NCBI RefSeq assembly: GCF_001898575.1
Contig: NZ_MKUD01000002.1
Coordinates: 47,210-111,209, forward strand
DNA: 64,000 nt
Reading direction: 5' to 3'
Origin: Spirosoma sp. 48-14
GTDB taxonomy: Bacteria; Bacteroidota; Bacteroidia; Cytophagales; Spirosomataceae
A program made the position numbers and the translations under genes. Each line of letters starts with the position of its first letter. Positions within the stretch are counted from its first letter, which is position 1. A model generated the notes under the pieces. The model was given only the letters and a program-made list of their open reading frames with translations, searched no databases and was not told the DNA's origin. Below are positions 35,631 through 44,968 of this stretch, piece after piece.

Positions 35631-36335
35631 TCACGCTTTTAAGCGCTCGACTAACTCCCGACGATAAGTCAGTCCTACGGGCAGGGCCGTCTCGCCGATA
35701 AATACCTCGTTGCCACTCATCCGGTGTATTTTAGCTAGCGGAACCAGATAGGATTTATGAACCCGGATAAATTGATCGGAGGGTAATCGACGCTCCACTT
35801 CGGTCATGGTCATGGACGTTACGTAAACCTGTTGGGCCGTAAAAAGCTTGACGTAGTTTCCCCAGCTCTGAATATACTCCAGGCTACTATACGCAATACG
35901 AACCCAGTCGGCATCTACTTTTACCATCAACGATTGTTCGGGAACAGCCTGGAGTTGAACCGATTGTTTTTCTCCCTCTACTGTTATGACCTTGTCAATT
36001 GCTTTCAGAAATCGGGGAAATTCGATGGGTTTCAACAAGTAATCAACCACACCATAGTCGTAGCTCTCCAGCGCAAACTCCGAATAGGCGGTTGTAAGGA
36101 TGACTCGGGGCGGATTGGCTAAGGTTTGCAGGAGTTGTAAGCCGTTTATTTGCGGCATGTTAATATCCAGAAACAACAAATCGACCGGATGGCGGTGCAA
36201 AAAATTAATCGCTTCCAGAGCATCGTAACAATTACCCACCAGCGTCAACTGATCGACTTGCCCGATGTAGTGCTGCAATACATAGTGTGCAGCCTGTTCG
36301 TCATCAATAAGTAAACACCGCAACGGGTTGGGCAT
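35631..36335 (-). CDS. LytTR-family response regulator
   Basis: 234 residues: receiver domain (about 5-120; LLIDDEQ, phosphoacceptor in LLFLDINMP near residue 56, LLKPIEFPRFL) and LytTR DNA-binding domain (about 138-234; FIRVHKSYLVPLAKI). Its start overlaps the kinase gene upstream by 32 bases, so the two are a translationally coupled pair. Confidence 0.93.
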   Translation of the reverse strand: MPNPLRCLLIDDEQAAHYVLQHYIGQVDQLTLVGNCYDALEAINFLHRHPVDLLFLDINMPQINGLQLLQTLANPPRVILTTAYSEFALESYDYGVVDYLLKPIEFPRFLKAIDKVITVEGEKQSVQLQAVPEQSLMVKVDADWVRIAYSSLEYIQSWGNYVKLFTAQQVYVTSMTMTEVERRLPSDQFIRVHKSYLVPLAKIHRMSGNEVFIGETALPVGLTYRRELVERLKA

Positions 36336-37365
36336 CGGCTCGGGTGGCTAGCTGGATTTCTAACAGGGTAATATATCGGTCGGACTCCTGAGTTAAGGCC
36401 AACTGGTATTTTTCGGGATACAGCATATCGAGTCGTTGGCGGGTATTCTGTAAACCCAGGCCGGTAGATGTACCGTTTAGCTTGTGGCATGACAGCGAGT
36501 TTTCAATAGATAGCCGTAGCCGGTTATTCCGCAATTGCAGAGCAACATGAACAAAACACCCTTTAATATCGCCCGTACCGTGTTTAAACGCATTTTCGAC
36601 CAGCGGCATCAACAGGAGTGGTGCCAACTGGAAGGTTTGCAGTTCATAGTTGTCAGTGGGGTACTCATAGCTAATCTGGCAACGTTTCCCCAGCCGCTCC
36701 TGCTCCAGCGTAACGTAGCTGGTAATGAACTCGATCTCCTGCTGCAGCGATACCCACGACCGGCGGCTGCTCTCGACCTGATACCGCATCAGCTTCGATA
36801 ACTGCATTAGCAAATCCGGCATTCGTCCGGGTTCGTGCAGACTGATTCCGTAGAGGTTATTAAGCGTATTAAAAAAGAAATGCGGATTAAGCTGGGCGTG
36901 CAAAAATCGAATTTGTTCGTCCTGATGTAGCAACTGGTCGGTATGGCGCTGCTGTTGCTGCTGATAAAATCGCTGAATCAGAAATACACCAACAAGCACC
37001 ATCAGGCTGACCAGGTAGGTAGCAAGCAGAAAAAGTCCCGTTTCGCGCCATTCCTCAATGGGGCAAGACTCTGGGTAAAGCCAGTGATTTACGCCGTATA
37101 CCAGAAAACTCCCTACCACCAGTGCCGGAACCGTCCACAAAATGTATTGCCTGATCTGTTGCTTAAACAACAGGGGGAACAAGACAAAGCGGTGAAACTG
37201 AGCCTGTCCATACAGCGTCAGGAAAAAGAGCAGTGCCCGCCCCAGGTCGTTCCAGGAAGTGAGCCGGTTCCAGGAATTCAGCGACATCAGAATAAACAGA
37301 AACACAAAGGCCAGTACTTCCCGCAGCCAGACTTTTTGCTTTCCGTTCTTATTAAACCAACCCAT
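36304..37365 (-). CDS. LytS-type sensor histidine kinase
   Basis: 353 residues with four membrane spans (about 15-140), a short coiled coil and a His_kinase domain: LNPHFFFNTLNNLYG near residue 160 and LVENAFKHGTGD near residue 255. It lacks an obvious sensor domain beyond the membrane part. Partner is the overlapping LytTR regulator. The pair is divergent from a TonB-dependent receptor, a plausible target. Confidence 0.92.
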   Translation of the reverse strand: MGWFNKNGKQKVWLREVLAFVFLFILMSLNSWNRLTSWNDLGRALLFFLTLYGQAQFHRFVLFPLLFKQQIRQYILWTVPALVVGSFLVYGVNHWLYPESCPIEEWRETGLFLLATYLVSLMVLVGVFLIQRFYQQQQQRHTDQLLHQDEQIRFLHAQLNPHFFFNTLNNLYGISLHEPGRMPDLLMQLSKLMRYQVESSRRSWVSLQQEIEFITSYVTLEQERLGKRCQISYEYPTDNYELQTFQLAPLLLMPLVENAFKHGTGDIKGCFVHVALQLRNNRLRLSIENSLSCHKLNGTSTGLGLQNTRQRLDMLYPEKYQLALTQESDRYITLLEIQLATRADAQPVAVFTY

Positions 37366-37395
37366 CCTTCTTCGCGATTTTTAAACAAAACAACC

Positions 37396-37467
37396 GAATG
37401 TTGGCCGACATTCCAATTGAAAATGACCAATCGAATACGTCATCCAAAAGCACACGTTTGTCATTTT
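37396..37467. promoter_or_regulatory. Divergent control region with two dyads
   Basis: Between the kinase and the TonB receptor: GAATGTTGGCCGACATTC (37396-37413, dyad with 16 of 18 positions) and AAAATGAC (37420-37427) with its inverse GTCATTTT (37460-37467), 32 bases apart. Candidate binding sites for the neighbouring LytTR regulator; no clear -7 box seen. Confidence 0.35.
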
Positions 37468-37541
37468 TAGTAGGATGATGCCAGAGGCAGAATCGTACTT
37501 TGTGCCCAGATGACCAGCAATAGGCTATCTGTGTAGTATTG

Positions 37542-39998
37542 ATGAACACTCTACGATTCTATTTTATCCTTTCTTTTCTGTCGATAATAATTCAGGGAAA
37601 AAGTCAGCAGTTGCCACCCAATCCAGCAAGTCCGACCACCAAAGGGCAGCTATCAGGCATGTTGACCGACTCCACCACCCGTCAGCCAGTGCCCTTTGCA
37701 ACCGTAGCGCTCCTGACAGCAACTGGAACGATTATAACGGGTCAAACCACTACCGAAACAGGCCATTTCACGTTTACCGGGCTGGCAATCGGGACCTACG
37801 CTGTCCAGATCTCTTACGTCGGCTACCAACCCCGAACTCTAATAGGGATTACAATTTTGGCCAGCCAACCTACGCGGGACTTAGGGACCATCCTGCTGCG
37901 ATCCGAAAGCCGCCAACTAAACGAGGTTCGGGTAACGACGCAGAAAGCCTTGATTGAAGAAAAATCTGACCGGCTCGTCTATAACGCAGGCAGCGACATT
38001 ACCAACAAAGGCGGTACAGCCGTCGATGTGTTACGCAAGGCACCCATGCTTACCGTCGATGTATCCGGAAACGTTCAGATTCGGGGAAGTTCCAGTATCA
38101 AGGTGTTACTGAATGGCCGGCCATCGGGCTTGCTGGCCCGCAATCTGAGTGAAGCGCTGAAGATGATTCCGGCCAATACGATTCAGTCGGTTGAAGTGAT
38201 TACCAGTCCGGCGGCCCGCTACGATGCCGAAGGCGCTGGCGGAGTCATTAACATCATCACCAAAAAACAGTTGAAAGGCTCCAACGGTAGTCTGGACGTA
38301 ACGGCGGGCAATTATATTCAGTCGCTGGGTGGCAGCTATGGGTTTAAACGGGAAAAATTTGGCCTGACGTTTTCGGGTAATACTAATGCCGAACGCGAAA
38401 AGAGTATTATTGAAACAACCCGTACGTCACTGGTAAACGGCCAACCAGCCGGAGAGTTATTTCAGCGAATTAGCGCCAACAACATCCACCCAGGCTGGTT
38501 TGGCGATCTGGGCATGGAGTATGCCTTCGATACACTGAACCGGGTTAATCTGTCGGTTAGTAGCTGGGGGGGCGCCTGGCCCACGTCCAACACTGGCTAT
38601 TATCGGTTTCGGAACACCGAAAATCAGATTAGCCAGGAATACAAACAGGTAGTCGATCAACAGAATCCCTTTGGCAATATTGAATGGAACCTGGGCTATA
38701 CCCGCACCTTTCACAAACCGAAGCAGGAACTCAGTGTGCTGGGCCAGTATAGCTACACCTTCGATAATTCCCGCTACGCCAGCGATCAGTTTAGCCTGAC
38801 CGATCAGCCTCTGTATCGGGAGACGAGCACCAACCGCAGTCATAACCCTCAGTGGACTTGGCAGATCGATTATGTTCATCCGTTTTCGCGCAATGGGCAG
38901 CAGGTGTTTGAGGTAGGAGCTAAAATGGTCCGTCGGGATGTCAGCAGTACTTATGAGGTCTACACTAGCCAACCAGAAAATATAGCTCTTCTAAATCTCA
39001 GCACCGACCGATCCAATACGTTCACCTATGACCAGCAGGTGGCTGCGGGCTATGCTTCACTCAAACTAGCGAACCGAACACACTGGACGCTTCAACTGGG
39101 CACCCGGCTGGAAAACACCAGCATGAGCGGTCAGTTTGCTCATACCATTTCTCCGTTTCGGGTGCAGTTCAACAACTTCATCCCCAGTATCATTCTGTCA
39201 AAACAGCTCACCGAACAGCAATCGGTTAAAGTGACCTACACCCAACGGATTTCCCGCCCTATGATCTGGGATCTGAATCCGTATGTTAATGCCAGCGACC
39301 CAAAAAACCGGATGGCAGGTAATCCGCAGCTTCGCCCGGAACTGGCGCATCTGGCCGAAATTTCATACAGTTTAACGACCCCAAAAGGCACCTACCTCAA
39401 CCTGGCACTGTACCGCCGACAAACCGATAATTCCATCGAAGATGTGCGGACCGTCGATACGGCAGGGGTATCATTGACTACCCGGCAGAATGTAGCCCGC
39501 AATGAGCGGACGGGATTAAACGTAAATGCGTCCGGGCAACTGGGTCGAAACTGGAAACTAAACGGTGGGGGTGAGTTTTATTACGCCCATTTCAGCAGTC
39601 CGGCTTTACAGGTGCAGAACTCCGGCTGGCTCTGGCAATTCACGCTGAATCTGGCTTACCAGTTACCACGCCAATTCACCGTGCAGGCCAATGGTATTTA
39701 CAGTACGGGCTGGGTGCTGTTGCAGGGAAAAAATTCGGCCTGGTACGATTACAGCCTGGCGGTTCGGAAAGAATTCTGGGATAAAAAAGCTAGTCTGACG
39801 CTGGGCGTCAACAATCCATTTACTTATCCCTTCCGTCAGCAGAACGATTCGCAGTCGAGTACATTCCGGGCCCATACTGCCAATCAATATTTCACTCGTT
39901 CGGTCAAATTGACCTTTAGCTGGCAGTTTGGGCAGATCCGCACCAGCCACGATGAACCCGTCCGAAAAATAACCAACGACGATGCCCGCGCGAAATAA
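37542..39998 (+). CDS. TonB-dependent receptor family protein (outer-membrane beta-barrel)
   Basis: 818 residues from ATG 37542 (the TTG one codon upstream is ignored). Signal peptide about 1-22, a carboxypeptidase-regulatory-like domain (about 38-125: GQLSGMLTDSTTRQPVPFAT), a plug (about 150-240: DVLRKAPMLTVDVSGNVQIRG), then a barrel of the OMP_b-brl_3 type. Ligand unknown; the group is often regulated together with adjacent two-component systems. A DoxX gene follows 45 bases downstream. Confidence 0.88.
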   Translation: MNTLRFYFILSFLSIIIQGKSQQLPPNPASPTTKGQLSGMLTDSTTRQPVPFATVALLTATGTIITGQTTTETGHFTFTGLAIGTYAVQISYVGYQPRTLIGITILASQPTRDLGTILLRSESRQLNEVRVTTQKALIEEKSDRLVYNAGSDITNKGGTAVDVLRKAPMLTVDVSGNVQIRGSSSIKVLLNGRPSGLLARNLSEALKMIPANTIQSVEVITSPAARYDAEGAGGVINIITKKQLKGSNGSLDVTAGNYIQSLGGSYGFKREKFGLTFSGNTNAEREKSIIETTRTSLVNGQPAGELFQRISANNIHPGWFGDLGMEYAFDTLNRVNLSVSSWGGAWPTSNTGYYRFRNTENQISQEYKQVVDQQNPFGNIEWNLGYTRTFHKPKQELSVLGQYSYTFDNSRYASDQFSLTDQPLYRETSTNRSHNPQWTWQIDYVHPFSRNGQQVFEVGAKMVRRDVSSTYEVYTSQPENIALLNLSTDRSNTFTYDQQVAAGYASLKLANRTHWTLQLGTRLENTSMSGQFAHTISPFRVQFNNFIPSIILSKQLTEQQSVKVTYTQRISRPMIWDLNPYVNASDPKNRMAGNPQLRPELAHLAEISYSLTTPKGTYLNLALYRRQTDNSIEDVRTVDTAGVSLTTRQNVARNERTGLNVNASGQLGRNWKLNGGGEFYYAHFSSPALQVQNSGWLWQFTLNLAYQLPRQFTVQANGIYSTGWVLLQGKNSAWYDYSLAVRKEFWDKKASLTLGVNNPFTYPFRQQNDSQSSTFRAHTANQYFTRSVKLTFSWQFGQIRTSHDEPVRKITNDDARAK

Positions 39999-40043
39999 GC
40001 GTCGTCCTAAACAGTACAACAGTTAGTCTAACCAATTCATACA

Positions 40044-40466
40044 ATGCAATTTACACAATCGACTTCGCCTACATCCTGGAAAGTGAACAGTGCCACGTTA
40101 TGGTTACGCCTGGGCTTAGGCATCGCCATGATCCCCCACGGTTACGACAAACTGACCCACTTTGCTGACTACCAAGGCTCGTTTATGAGTTTTCTGGGCC
40201 TGAGCCATTCGGTCTCGCTGGCGCTGGCTATCGGTGCAGAGTTCTTCTGCTCTATTCTGCTGATGTTGGGATTATTGACACGCCCGGCACTGATTCCTCT
40301 GATTATTACCGCAATAGTCATTGTTTTTGTTGCACACGAAGGCGATATAGCAGGCGATGGGTCGGCGGGGTTTCTATTACTGGTTGGTTACCTAACCTGC
40401 CTATTACTTGGTCCCGGAGCATTCAGTTTAGATGCTACTATCTCTAAACAACGAACTTTATCCTGA
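40044..40466 (+). CDS. DoxX-family membrane protein
   Basis: 140 residues with four membrane spans; WLRLGLGIAMIPHGYDKLTHF near residue 25 is the typical DoxX opening. DoxX-like proteins are linked to redox and sulfur stress responses but the biochemical role is mostly unknown. Probably co-transcribed with the TonB receptor upstream. Confidence 0.88.
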   Translation: MQFTQSTSPTSWKVNSATLWLRLGLGIAMIPHGYDKLTHFADYQGSFMSFLGLSHSVSLALAIGAEFFCSILLMLGLLTRPALIPLIITAIVIVFVAHEGDIAGDGSAGFLLLVGYLTCLLLGPGAFSLDATISKQRTLS

Positions 40467-40560
40467 ACGATCGCCGAAGCCTTTCTACTGTAAACATAGT
40501 GGCTGTTGTAAAAACTAATTGGCTATATTCCAACTATCTTTTTAAGAATTAACTTTTCCA

Positions 40561-40827
40561 ATGAGCACTGCTACTGACGTTTCTTATCAATACATCATTG
40601 ATGAACTCAATAAAAGGTCAATCAAGCATGATATTCACAATTTTAACTCAGGTGCGAGAATAATTGATATTTGGTATAATGCCCGTTTCTACGTTATTCA
40701 AATTGACTTGGAAGCAATAGGGTTTTCGGAGGTTACAGAGGCTAATCCCGGCTTCGATAATAGCCCAGATGAGTTGTTTTATACTTCTGAGGATGTTCTA
40801 GCATATTTTAAGTATTTACTTTCCTAG
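40561..40827 (+). CDS. Small hypothetical protein, AT-rich gene
   Basis: 88 residues beginning MSTATDVSYQYIIDELNKRS, with alternating beta strands (ARIIDIWYNARFYVIQIDL) and an acidic C-terminal half. I do not recognise the family. The coding sequence is visibly AT-richer than its neighbours (23 of 60 bases G+C in its first line), suggesting recent arrival. Upstream TATCTTTT (40535-40542) is a weak -7 box. The frame and composition support a real gene. Confidence 0.55.
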   Translation: MSTATDVSYQYIIDELNKRSIKHDIHNFNSGARIIDIWYNARFYVIQIDLEAIGFSEVTEANPGFDNSPDELFYTSEDVLAYFKYLLS

Positions 40828-40891
40828 GGTGCTAACAACATTGAAGGCTCCTCCGACTTTTGCAACCACCACCATAATTATGGTTCATGCT

Positions 40892-43800
40892 TTAGCCTTG
40901 CCTGCGCCAGTACTCCCGGCTCCAGACCCGGCGGAAAGGCCATTTACGGGTAGTCAGCGCAATGGGCAGGTAAGCATGAGCCTGTTTCGTTGTCTGCTGA
41001 TAATAGGAATCATCATCGGTCAGTACCAACGACTCGTACATATCATCGGCCTTAACGGTTAAATCGGCAAAGGGTAATTCAGGACGCCAGTCTGGGTATT
41101 CTACTGCCAACCTGGTTTTTAATAAGGAGCCCGAAGGCAAGGGTTGTTCCGGCTGCGGTGTAGGCTGAAACTGCTCCTGAGCCACGTTCAATGCGTAGGC
41201 CAGGTACGCTTTAAGCAACTTAGGCCCCTCATTGGCCGTATCAGCCACGTTTAGTTGGTCGGGCCACAGGCTCGTAATCACGTAAATTCGTTCACGGGCT
41301 CGTGTAACCGCCACATTCAATCGGTTTTCTCCTCCGCGTGCATTCAGACTACCAAAATTTGTCGATACACGGCCGCGTTCGTCGGGCGCATAACCCATGG
41401 AGAAGATAATAATATCGCGCTCGTCGCCCTGTACATTCTCTATATTTTTGACAAACAGATGTGACGCGGTGTTAGAAGGTAACGCGGAGGAGTGTCCATC
41501 CGACAGTTTGTCCGCGTTACTTTCCAGCATATCCTGAATTAGCTGCTGTTGTGGGTAGTTAAAGGTGACAACGCCAATGGATCGACCCGGCATTTCGGTT
41601 TGCAATTGCTCCAGAAGTTGTACAACCGCTTCGGCCTCAACGGGATTGGTATTCTGCTGCCAGATACCTTTTACATTCCGATAGCGGATGGCAGGTTCAT
41701 GCTGGTTAACCTCCTCAAAATGGGGCAATAGCGAAAGTCTGTTCTGATAAAAATGCTCGTTCGAAAAACTGATCAAATCGAGTGAGCGACTGCGGTAGTG
41801 CTCCGTTAACGATACCTGCGGCAATTGCTGCGCGGCCAGTTCGAGCAAGGACTCAACCTCCAGTGCCACGGGCGTTTCTTCTTCCTGCTCGTTTTCGTCC
41901 AGGCGAGTTCGGTACAGATCGCTGGGGCGAAGCTGCTGATTATCGCCCGTTACAACTACCTGTTTGCCCCGTACAATGGCCGGAATACCGTTTTCGGCAA
42001 AACACTGCGAAGCTTCATCAAAAATCACCAGATCGAACAAGCCTTCCTGCAACGGAAACATCGCGGATACCGACTCGGGCGAAGCCAGCCAACAAGGTAC
42101 CAGCTTAAACACTTCATCGGCAAAGGATTCCATCAACTTCCGAACAGGCCAAACATTCCGCTTCTTGGTAGTCTGATGAAGCAAATCGCGGTAAGTAACC
42201 ACGTTATTCAATCGATTGAACGTCAGGTTTCGATAGGTTTGCTCACGAAGTTTCACCAGCAAAATATCGCGGCTGAGCGCTTGCTTTCGCTGAATACTTT
42301 CCTGCAAAGCCTGCTCCCATTGTGCCATTTTGAGCGACGATACGCTCCGCAGCTCTGGGTATAGCCCCTCAAGGTGATCGAGCCAGGCCCGGCGTAAGCT
42401 TTTATCAAATGCCTGTGTCCAGTCTGCCGGATTTAGGGCTTGTAGGCGTTCCATAACGAGTTGCTCCGCTTCCGAAAAACCTTCCTTTAACCGATCGGCT
42501 TCGATAAGCAAATCGAAATCATGCCGAAGCGCTTGACGCAGATTGGTAGCGAATGCATCATCCTGCCAGATTCGTTCGAGTTGATTGCTGGTCAGATAGA
42601 CCGATGAGGTCGTACGTTGCTGCTCTATAGTTGCTGAAAGTGTCAGAAACAGCTTAACCAGTTCCGCAAATCGCTCATGCGTTTGCCAGCCGGATTCGGG
42701 CAGTTGCCGAAGTGGCTCAATCGCCCCTAGCCGTTCTACTACATGCTGCGCCCGACGCAGAAGACGCAAACTTTCCGGAGCTTCCGACAAGGGCAAACCC
42801 GCCAGCAACGTATTGGCTTCATGACGGACAGCTTCTAACCGTATGCGTTTATCGACTTTTACAGCCAATGTCTGTAAAGACGATTCCGATACATCCAGCG
42901 AATTGGCCGAAAGTACAGTCTGTAACTGGGTTTTACCCGCATTCGTCAACTGCCACCATTGCCAACTCATCCACGACGACCGAGCCGTGATCGCTTCGGC
43001 CAGGAGCGTACGGAAAGCACGTAAATCGGGGGTTGGGATTGATAACTCCGGCCCTGGACTTTCCAGTGTTTCGTCCCAGGCCTTCGCCAGTTGTTCCAGC
43101 TTTGTTTCGTCGGTAGTCAGAGCCAGATGGCCGGGCGTTCGTCTTAACTGCTGTATAACCTCCCAAAGCTGGGTGGCATCGTCCGTATCGAGCAAGGCCA
43201 GCAGGGCGGTTAATTCCCAATCGTGGGCCAGCCAATCTGCTAGTTGACTCAGGGAGAGCGATTGACCGACTAATTGACTCGTCTGTTGATTCGCCGTCTC
43301 ACGCAGTTGTACCCATCGAACAATCGCCTGATCTGCTTTCCCTAAATCGGCATTGGAAAAGGCTGCGAAGCTCACCCGCTCCTTCCACAGATGCTCAGCA
43401 CCTAATCGTTGTTGGTAAGCGGCAAAATCGGCAAGCCGCCGAACATAGTTATCCACATTAGACAAGTGAAATTGTGGATAACTATCACTTAAATCCACAC
43501 TAAGCGCATCCGAATCGGTAGTCAGGTAGAGTTCTTTGGCCGAAACACCGCACTCGCTGGTATCGAACAGGGCTTTTTTAAAGGTTTCCAGCTCAGCGAC
43601 TGTTTCATCGATACGCCGACTTTCCACCTCGAAATCGCGTTCGAGCAACACCGCGTTCAGGCTGTTATTCTGCTGTCGATACTCATCCAGACGGTTAATC
43701 TGTTCGGCAATTTGTGCGTATAAAGCGCGTCGATCATCCTGAAAATCATGGATCAGAGCTAAAAACGGCTCCATACCTACCTGACGCAATCGTTCCTGCA

Positions 43801-44881
43801 CCACATCAAGCGCTGCCCGTTTCTGACAAACCAGCAACACGCGCTTTCCCGAAGCGGCCGCGTCGGCCATCAGATTGGCAATGAGTTGCGACTTACCCGT
43901 ACCCGGTGGCCCCTGCACAACCAGACCATGCCCCGCCTTCACCGCCCGCAAAGCCGCTTCCTGCGACGCATCCATAGGCAGGGGAGTGTGGATGGATTTT
44001 TCTTTAAGGAGCGGGGAGTACGGGGAGTAGGGAGTGAGAAGTGAGGAGTTGCTGACGCGTATAGTACCGTCGGATGGCTCCTCACTCCTCACTCCTCGCT
44101 CCTCATAACTAATTAATTCCTCATAATCGGGTACCAGAAACGAGCCTGCCTGTGGAAAAATACCCAGCACCGCTTCCGGAAAGAGCTTCAGTTCACCCGT
44201 TCGTTCGAGCTGCGTTAAATCTTTACCCGATTGTTTGTTGAAAAAATGGAGCGAATCCGTGAATAACTCCTGGTTGAAATTGATTTCGAGCGGAGTGGTT
44301 TTGAGCCACTCGTAGAGTTGCGTTCGGAAAACAAGCGGGTCGCGGTCAAACTCATCAAATGTTTTTTCAACCACTTCGTCGGGCACCTTCACCTGGTTAA
44401 ACTGCCCATAAGCCAGTGCCAGGGTTGGATTCAAAAACGCCAGCTCATCGCCCCGCCGGGTAAGTTTCCAGAATTTACCCTGTTGCTCAATTTGTACTGG
44501 AAAAAACAAAAGTGGCCCATGAATGACAGTATCGTCCAGAAATTTGCCTTTTACGAACGGCCAGCCTACATACAAATCTTCGGTTCCGCGCTCTTCTTCA
44601 ATAAAGCGGGCGGTTCGGGCAATCCGGCGAAGCTTCCGGCTTACTTCGTTACTCCGCTCCTGACGAGGGTCCAGTACGTCGCAGAGTGCAATGGCAGGCT
44701 TTCGGCCAATGAGATCAGCGATGGTGGAAAAGGAAGGCTTGTTAAGCAGAAAATCCGTTTCCTGTAAATCCAGAAACTGCCCAGCGGGTAAACTGGTTAG
44801 AAGCAACGAGCGGTTACGGCTACTCAGGTTGGTTAAACGTCGGCGAAACGTGCGAAGAACGGTTTGTGACGGAATATTCAC
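40892..44881 (-). CDS. Large SF1 helicase/ATPase with DUF4011-like N-terminus
   Basis: 1329 residues from GTG at 44879-44881. N-terminal RLTNLSSRNRSLLL matches the DUF4011-type opening (L-x-N-L-R-N). Walker A is GPPGTGKSQLI near residue 325; Walker B VIFDEASQC near 955; then VVTGDNQQLRPSDLY, LTEHYRSRS and NVAVTRARERIYVI near 1190, the Upf1-like SF1 set. A helical region of some 550 residues separates Walker A and B. No Vsr or nuclease domain seen at the C-terminus. A palindromic repeat is inserted in frame at residues about 259-287. Nucleic-acid role likely; a defence role is possible but unproven. Confidence 0.85.
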   Translation of the reverse strand: MNIPSQTVLRTFRRRLTNLSSRNRSLLLTSLPAGQFLDLQETDFLLNKPSFSTIADLIGRKPAIALCDVLDPRQERSNEVSRKLRRIARTARFIEEERGTEDLYVGWPFVKGKFLDDTVIHGPLLFFPVQIEQQGKFWKLTRRGDELAFLNPTLALAYGQFNQVKVPDEVVEKTFDEFDRDPLVFRTQLYEWLKTTPLEINFNQELFTDSLHFFNKQSGKDLTQLERTGELKLFPEAVLGIFPQAGSFLVPDYEELISYEERGVRSEEPSDGTIRVSNSSLLTPYSPYSPLLKEKSIHTPLPMDASQEAALRAVKAGHGLVVQGPPGTGKSQLIANLMADAAASGKRVLLVCQKRAALDVVQERLRQVGMEPFLALIHDFQDDRRALYAQIAEQINRLDEYRQQNNSLNAVLLERDFEVESRRIDETVAELETFKKALFDTSECGVSAKELYLTTDSDALSVDLSDSYPQFHLSNVDNYVRRLADFAAYQQRLGAEHLWKERVSFAAFSNADLGKADQAIVRWVQLRETANQQTSQLVGQSLSLSQLADWLAHDWELTALLALLDTDDATQLWEVIQQLRRTPGHLALTTDETKLEQLAKAWDETLESPGPELSIPTPDLRAFRTLLAEAITARSSWMSWQWWQLTNAGKTQLQTVLSANSLDVSESSLQTLAVKVDKRIRLEAVRHEANTLLAGLPLSEAPESLRLLRRAQHVVERLGAIEPLRQLPESGWQTHERFAELVKLFLTLSATIEQQRTTSSVYLTSNQLERIWQDDAFATNLRQALRHDFDLLIEADRLKEGFSEAEQLVMERLQALNPADWTQAFDKSLRRAWLDHLEGLYPELRSVSSLKMAQWEQALQESIQRKQALSRDILLVKLREQTYRNLTFNRLNNVVTYRDLLHQTTKKRNVWPVRKLMESFADEVFKLVPCWLASPESVSAMFPLQEGLFDLVIFDEASQCFAENGIPAIVRGKQVVVTGDNQQLRPSDLYRTRLDENEQEEETPVALEVESLLELAAQQLPQVSLTEHYRSRSLDLISFSNEHFYQNRLSLLPHFEEVNQHEPAIRYRNVKGIWQQNTNPVEAEAVVQLLEQLQTEMPGRSIGVVTFNYPQQQLIQDMLESNADKLSDGHSSALPSNTASHLFVKNIENVQGDERDIIIFSMGYAPDERGRVSTNFGSLNARGGENRLNVAVTRARERIYVITSLWPDQLNVADTANEGPKLLKAYLAYALNVAQEQFQPTPQPEQPLPSGSLLKTRLAVEYPDWRPELPFADLTVKADDMYESLVLTDDDSYYQQTTKQAHAYLPIALTTRKWPFRRVWSREYWRRQG
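44022..44104. repeat. In-frame palindromic repeat inside the helicase gene (GAGTGAG family)
   Basis: Arms 44022-44048 and 44078-44104 match inversely at 22 of 27 positions, with a 29-base loop. The left arm continues to TTGCTGACGC, sharing GAGTGAGAAGTGAGGAGT and GCTGACGC with the intergenic palindrome at 7743-7848. The insertion is translated as an odd Ser/Glu/Pro/Tyr segment (residues about 259-290, ERGVRSEEPS and SNSSLLTPYSPYSP) just before the ATPase core, in what should be a linker. Confidence 0.75.
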
Positions 44882-44887
44882 TGCGAT

Positions 44888-44968
44888 TTTGACAGGATTT
44901 GCAAGATTGTCAGGTTAATAACGCTCCGCAAGGTAAAAAATCCTATCAATCCCAAAAATCCTGTCAAA
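44888..44968. repeat. Quasi-palindrome upstream of the helicase gene (GACAGGATT family)
   Basis: TTTGACAGGATTT at 44888-44900 and its inverse AAATCCTGTCAAA at 44956-44968 are perfect over 13 bases; inner words (GATTGTCAGG, CCTATCAATCCC) continue imperfectly. The right arm covers the stop codon of the PepSY gene. Confidence 0.6.

Noticed and set aside
38457..38972. 171-residue minus-strand frame over the TonB receptor
   Set aside because: Antisense shadow without domain or promoter.
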